Source: Alicyclobacillus sp.
Lineage (GTDB): Bacteria > Bacillota > Bacilli > Alicyclobacillales > Alicyclobacillaceae
Direction of reading: 5' to 3'
DNA length: 64,000 nucleotides
Assembly (NCBI GenBank): GCA_023511295.1
Contig: JAIMBT010000018.1
Span: 25,945-89,944 of the forward strand
Below, one piece after another: positions 61,484 through 64,000 of this stretch (positions within the stretch are counted from its first letter, which is position 1; the number at the start of each line of letters is the position of its first letter). The notes under the pieces are model-generated. The model did not search any database, was not told the origin of the DNA, and was given only the letters and a program-made list of their open reading frames with translations. The translations under genes were made by a program, and so were the position numbers.

Positions 61484-63865
61484 TCAGTTGTTGATTTCAC
61501 CCACCTGAATTGCGGTCGGCGTAGTGGACGACCCCGTCGGCGCTGTAAACGTTGGAGCTGTAGAGGAGGTCTGAATGTAGAGTTGCCCCTCCTTGGCTGC
61601 ACTGCTCGGGGTAAAGGCATACAAGTTGGTGCCAGAGGGTACGTAGTTGGTGTCCTCTGTGTTGGTGGCACCACTAGCCGCGCTCGCATACCACACGTCA
61701 CCGTTTTGGAACGTGAGTGACACCTTTCCATTGGCATCTGTGTAGACTGTCAATGTTGTGTCTGTGCTCGAGCTAGAGTTCCAGTTGGCCACATTGGGGA
61801 TGCCTACGTTATAGGCTACGTTAGCATCGGTCTGATCCAACGGAATGGGTGTGTAAACACTCGAACCATTCGTCCCCAATGGCTCCGTCAGTTGATTGCC
61901 GTTTACGGCAGTAATCCATTCGCCCTTAAGGCTCGTGTTCTGAGGGATGACGACGGTTACCGGCGCATTCGCCACCGGATTTCCATTCGCGTCATCGACC
62001 ACAAAGCTCACGGTCTGGGTGGAACCCGCTCCCGAGAGGCTACCAATCACCGGGGTGAAGCTTGTCACGTTTACCGGAGAGGTGCCGTTAAAGTTGAACG
62101 TAGCGGAGGCATTCACCTTTCCGGCGGCCACGGTTACGGTCGAGCTATTGCCGGTCGCGTTCGCGGTGCTGAGTTGGACTCCGAAGACTGGAGACCCCAC
62201 ACTGTACGCGTTGCCGTTGGCGTCGGTGAGCTCAACACCATTAGCATAAACATTGTACGCGTTGCCAGCTGAGTTCAACTCAAATTGCAGGGTCATGCTG
62301 GAATCCTTCTGAAGGGACGCAGGCAAATTCGCTGCGGTCCAGCCGCCACTACTCAGATCCAACATCGGTTGGATATACGCGCCGTTTGTCGCATTGATCG
62401 TGTACGTGATGCTGCCATCCTTCGTGCCATAGGCGTTGTCACCAGCATCAACCGGCGCGAAATAGGCCGTTCCACTTTCGGGCAAACCAGCCACGGCGTT
62501 TGGCGACGACGTAGTTGCATTTGCAACCGAAGAGGAGAACGCGAACACGCCAATGTTATTCAAAGCGTAGGAGCCCGTCGGAGCATCCGGGTTGGAATAG
62601 CTGATGTACGTGACAGCATCCGGAGTCGTATCGCTGCCGATGTAGGCATCAACCTCAGTCGTGTCCGCGGTGAAGTCGTTCACATACAGCGTGATCTGTC
62701 CTTCACTGTTGCTATAGGCCGTATAGGTCGTCCCGATTTCCTGTCCAGAAGCCGTCGAGAAGAACGCGTTCGTCGGTACCGAGTTCCCGTTATCCTTCAG
62801 GGTCTGATTCAGCTTGAAGGTGACTTCCTGACCCACCTGGACCTGGCCGCTGCTGTTCAGCGGAAGGGTATAGGTAACCGGAACAACACCGGCACTCGTG
62901 CTGGACACCGTCGAGATGTCCGCGCTATAGGCTGAGGCAGAGTTTGCCGCGTACGGCGTCAGCAGGCCACCTGTTCCCAAGAAGTTGATGTAGCCCGTGG
63001 CGGTAACCGTAGTGTTACTGGCATCGGCGAACGACACAGTGTAGGCACCGGTGCCCACGACCGAGACAGCCAACTTGCCCGTGCTATCCGTGTTCGCTGT
63101 GAATGTCCATGAGGTTCCAGCGCTATTTGGTGTGGCCGTAACGTATGTTCCGTTGGCCTGAATGACCGGCGTAGACGAGCCGCTCACGGTAACATTCACC
63201 GCGGTATTCGCTGCCGGAACCCCATTGTCGGACAAGGTCGTGGTAAGGGTCACTGCACCCCCGTTCGAGCTGACAGCCGGGCTTGTCTGAGAGCCAGACC
63301 CTGTCTGGTTGCCAGATGCAATCAGAGAGCTGAACGACGCGCCAGTGGTAGCCGTCGTAGGCGCCGTCAACGCCCAACCGCTGCCATCCCATTGCGCGGA
63401 CTCGCCAGCAGCCTTCAGCAGAGCGTCGATGTAGTAGATCGGGACGTAGGTCGTCTGGATCTTTCCGCCGCTCGCCGGGTCGCCCTTCACCTGGCTGTAG
63501 ACTTTCTTCACCAGGGTACCGTTGACGTAGATATTGGTGTTACCGGTGCCAACCGAGATGCCGCTGAAGTCCGGAGTCACGCCCGCCGGGGTGTTCACCA
63601 TCAAAGATGTGCCGTCCCAGGTGACCGTGTATCCGAGAGCCTGCAGCGCGGCCTTGACATAGTAAATCGGTGCAAACGTGGTCAGCGTGGTGCTGCCATG
63701 GTCGTATCCAGAGAAGCCCTCTGGATTGGCGGAATAGCTGGAGCCAGCCGTGATATTCAGGGTCTTCCACTGCACGGAGCTGGAAGACGTCGCTGCGAAC
63801 GTAGCCGGAACCATCATTCCGAGTGCCAACGTTGCTGATGCGATACCGGTAAGCGCACGTTTCAA
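61484..63865 (-). CDS. S-layer-like exported protein with N-terminal copper-amine-oxidase-N-like pair
   Basis: The 793-residue protein starts at TTG 63865 behind AAGGAGGAG. Signal peptide about 1-24. Two domains at about 35-90 and 100-165 carry TTFAPIYYVKAALQALG and TTYVPIYYIDALLKAAG with closing W-D-G. The rest is a chain of Ser/Thr/Asn/Ala/Gly-rich Ig-like beta domains (for example SVVGTGAYTVSFADASNTTVTA and SFVVDDANGNPVANAPVTVVI, like invasin/Big_1 repeats). Size, composition, strong ribosome-binding site and strong terminator suggest an abundant surface-layer protein. No SLH, LPXTG or other anchor is seen, so the N-terminal pair may be the wall-binding part. Confidence 0.8.
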   Translation of the reverse strand: MKRALTGIASATLALGMMVPATFAATSSSSVQWKTLNITAGSSYSANPEGFSGYDHGSTTLTTFAPIYYVKAALQALGYTVTWDGTSLMVNTPAGVTPDFSGISVGTGNTNIYVNGTLVKKVYSQVKGDPASGGKIQTTYVPIYYIDALLKAAGESAQWDGSGWALTAPTTATTGASFSSLIASGNQTGSGSQTSPAVSSNGGAVTLTTTLSDNGVPAANTAVNVTVSGSSTPVIQANGTYVTATPNSAGTSWTFTANTDSTGKLAVSVVGTGAYTVSFADASNTTVTATGYINFLGTGGLLTPYAANSASAYSADISTVSSTSAGVVPVTYTLPLNSSGQVQVGQEVTFKLNQTLKDNGNSVPTNAFFSTASGQEIGTTYTAYSNSEGQITLYVNDFTADTTEVDAYIGSDTTPDAVTYISYSNPDAPTGSYALNNIGVFAFSSSVANATTSSPNAVAGLPESGTAYFAPVDAGDNAYGTKDGSITYTINATNGAYIQPMLDLSSGGWTAANLPASLQKDSSMTLQFELNSAGNAYNVYANGVELTDANGNAYSVGSPVFGVQLSTANATGNSSTVTVAAGKVNASATFNFNGTSPVNVTSFTPVIGSLSGAGSTQTVSFVVDDANGNPVANAPVTVVIPQNTSLKGEWITAVNGNQLTEPLGTNGSSVYTPIPLDQTDANVAYNVGIPNVANWNSSSSTDTTLTVYTDANGKVSLTFQNGDVWYASAASGATNTEDTNYVPSGTNLYAFTPSSAAKEGQLYIQTSSTAPTFTAPTGSSTTPTAIQVGEINN

Positions 63866-63922
63866 GTGTTCTTCTCCTCCTTATTGCCAACTAACTACAG
63901 GTCTTGCTTGGTACTGATGGGT

Positions 63923-63939
63923 TGGTGACGAGGTCACCA
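63923..63939 (-). promoter_or_regulatory. Leader hairpin of the S-layer-like gene
   Basis: TGGTGAC-GAG-GTCACCA is a perfect 7-bp palindrome about 60 bases before the TTG start. It could be a 5' mRNA-stabilising stem or an operator. No convincing -35/-10 pair is visible before the window ends at 64000. Confidence 0.35.
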
Positions 63940-64000
63940 GACTGCTTGATCTCGTCTCATGTCCCTGCGTCCACTTACCTGTCACGTTTCCGTCTACGGT

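Overview
The window comes from a moderately GC-rich (roughly 55-65 % in most genes) low-G+C-phylum Firmicute with strong Shine-Dalgarno sequences, frequent GTG/TTG starts, lipoproteins, xylose catabolism and many surface proteins carrying paired copper-amine-oxidase-N-like domains. That combination is typical of Alicyclobacillus and relatives. The assignment is inference from gene content; no rRNA or tRNA gene is visible to confirm it.

Region 1 (1-15.7 kb) is a surface-protein and surface-polysaccharide region. It holds four large exported proteins or protein pairs (326-2017, 5979-8096, 11153-12763, 12791-14368), two glycosyltransferases plus a small EmrE-like membrane protein (3808-5160, 8385-9632), a GT39-like membrane transferase (2253-3581), a papain-like hydrolase (5201-5722) and an O-antigen-ligase-like protein (9721-11022). 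It ends in a repeat-rich gap of about 1.3 kb: a 15-bp GC-rich minisatellite followed by seven copies of a 124-bp structured unit.

Region 2 (15.7-20.6 kb) has an MFS remnant and a Fur-family regulator, NicO-like transporter and Zn-alcohol dehydrogenase operon with a clear Fur-type operator. A TRIC-type channel and an NlpC/P60-like lipoprotein behind a structured leader follow.

Region 3 (20.6-41.8 kb) is a xyloside utilisation regulon. One operon reads leftward from 30.2 kb: sugar-binding lipoprotein, two permeases, xylB, GH3, xylA, aldose epimerase. A second reads leftward from 38.2 kb: family-5 binding protein, oppBCDF-like transporter, GH1, CE4 deacetylase. A ROK repressor (40538-41737) is divergent. 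Both operons and the repressor have sigma-A-type promoters with related palindromes at the start site or -35. A complete IS1595-family transposon (38269-40401, 8-bp target duplication, phosphotransferase passenger gene) has landed between the second operon and the repressor gene.

Region 4 (41.8-52.4 kb) carries two SCO-type copper-chaperone-like proteins, a DUF3311/sodium-solute symporter pair, an M20 amidohydrolase, its likely regulator, a COG4705-like protein, a DedA protein, an amino-acid permease and a DUF2231 protein.

Region 5 (52.4-64 kb) opens with an apparent type I toxin-antitoxin locus: a 34-residue hydrophobic peptide gene on the minus strand with a convergent antisense RNA on the plus strand. 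Then come an AT-richer peptide-type ABC importer without its ATPases (53013-56583), a MacAB-like tripartite exporter (56962-61042) and a large S-layer-like protein (61484-63865).
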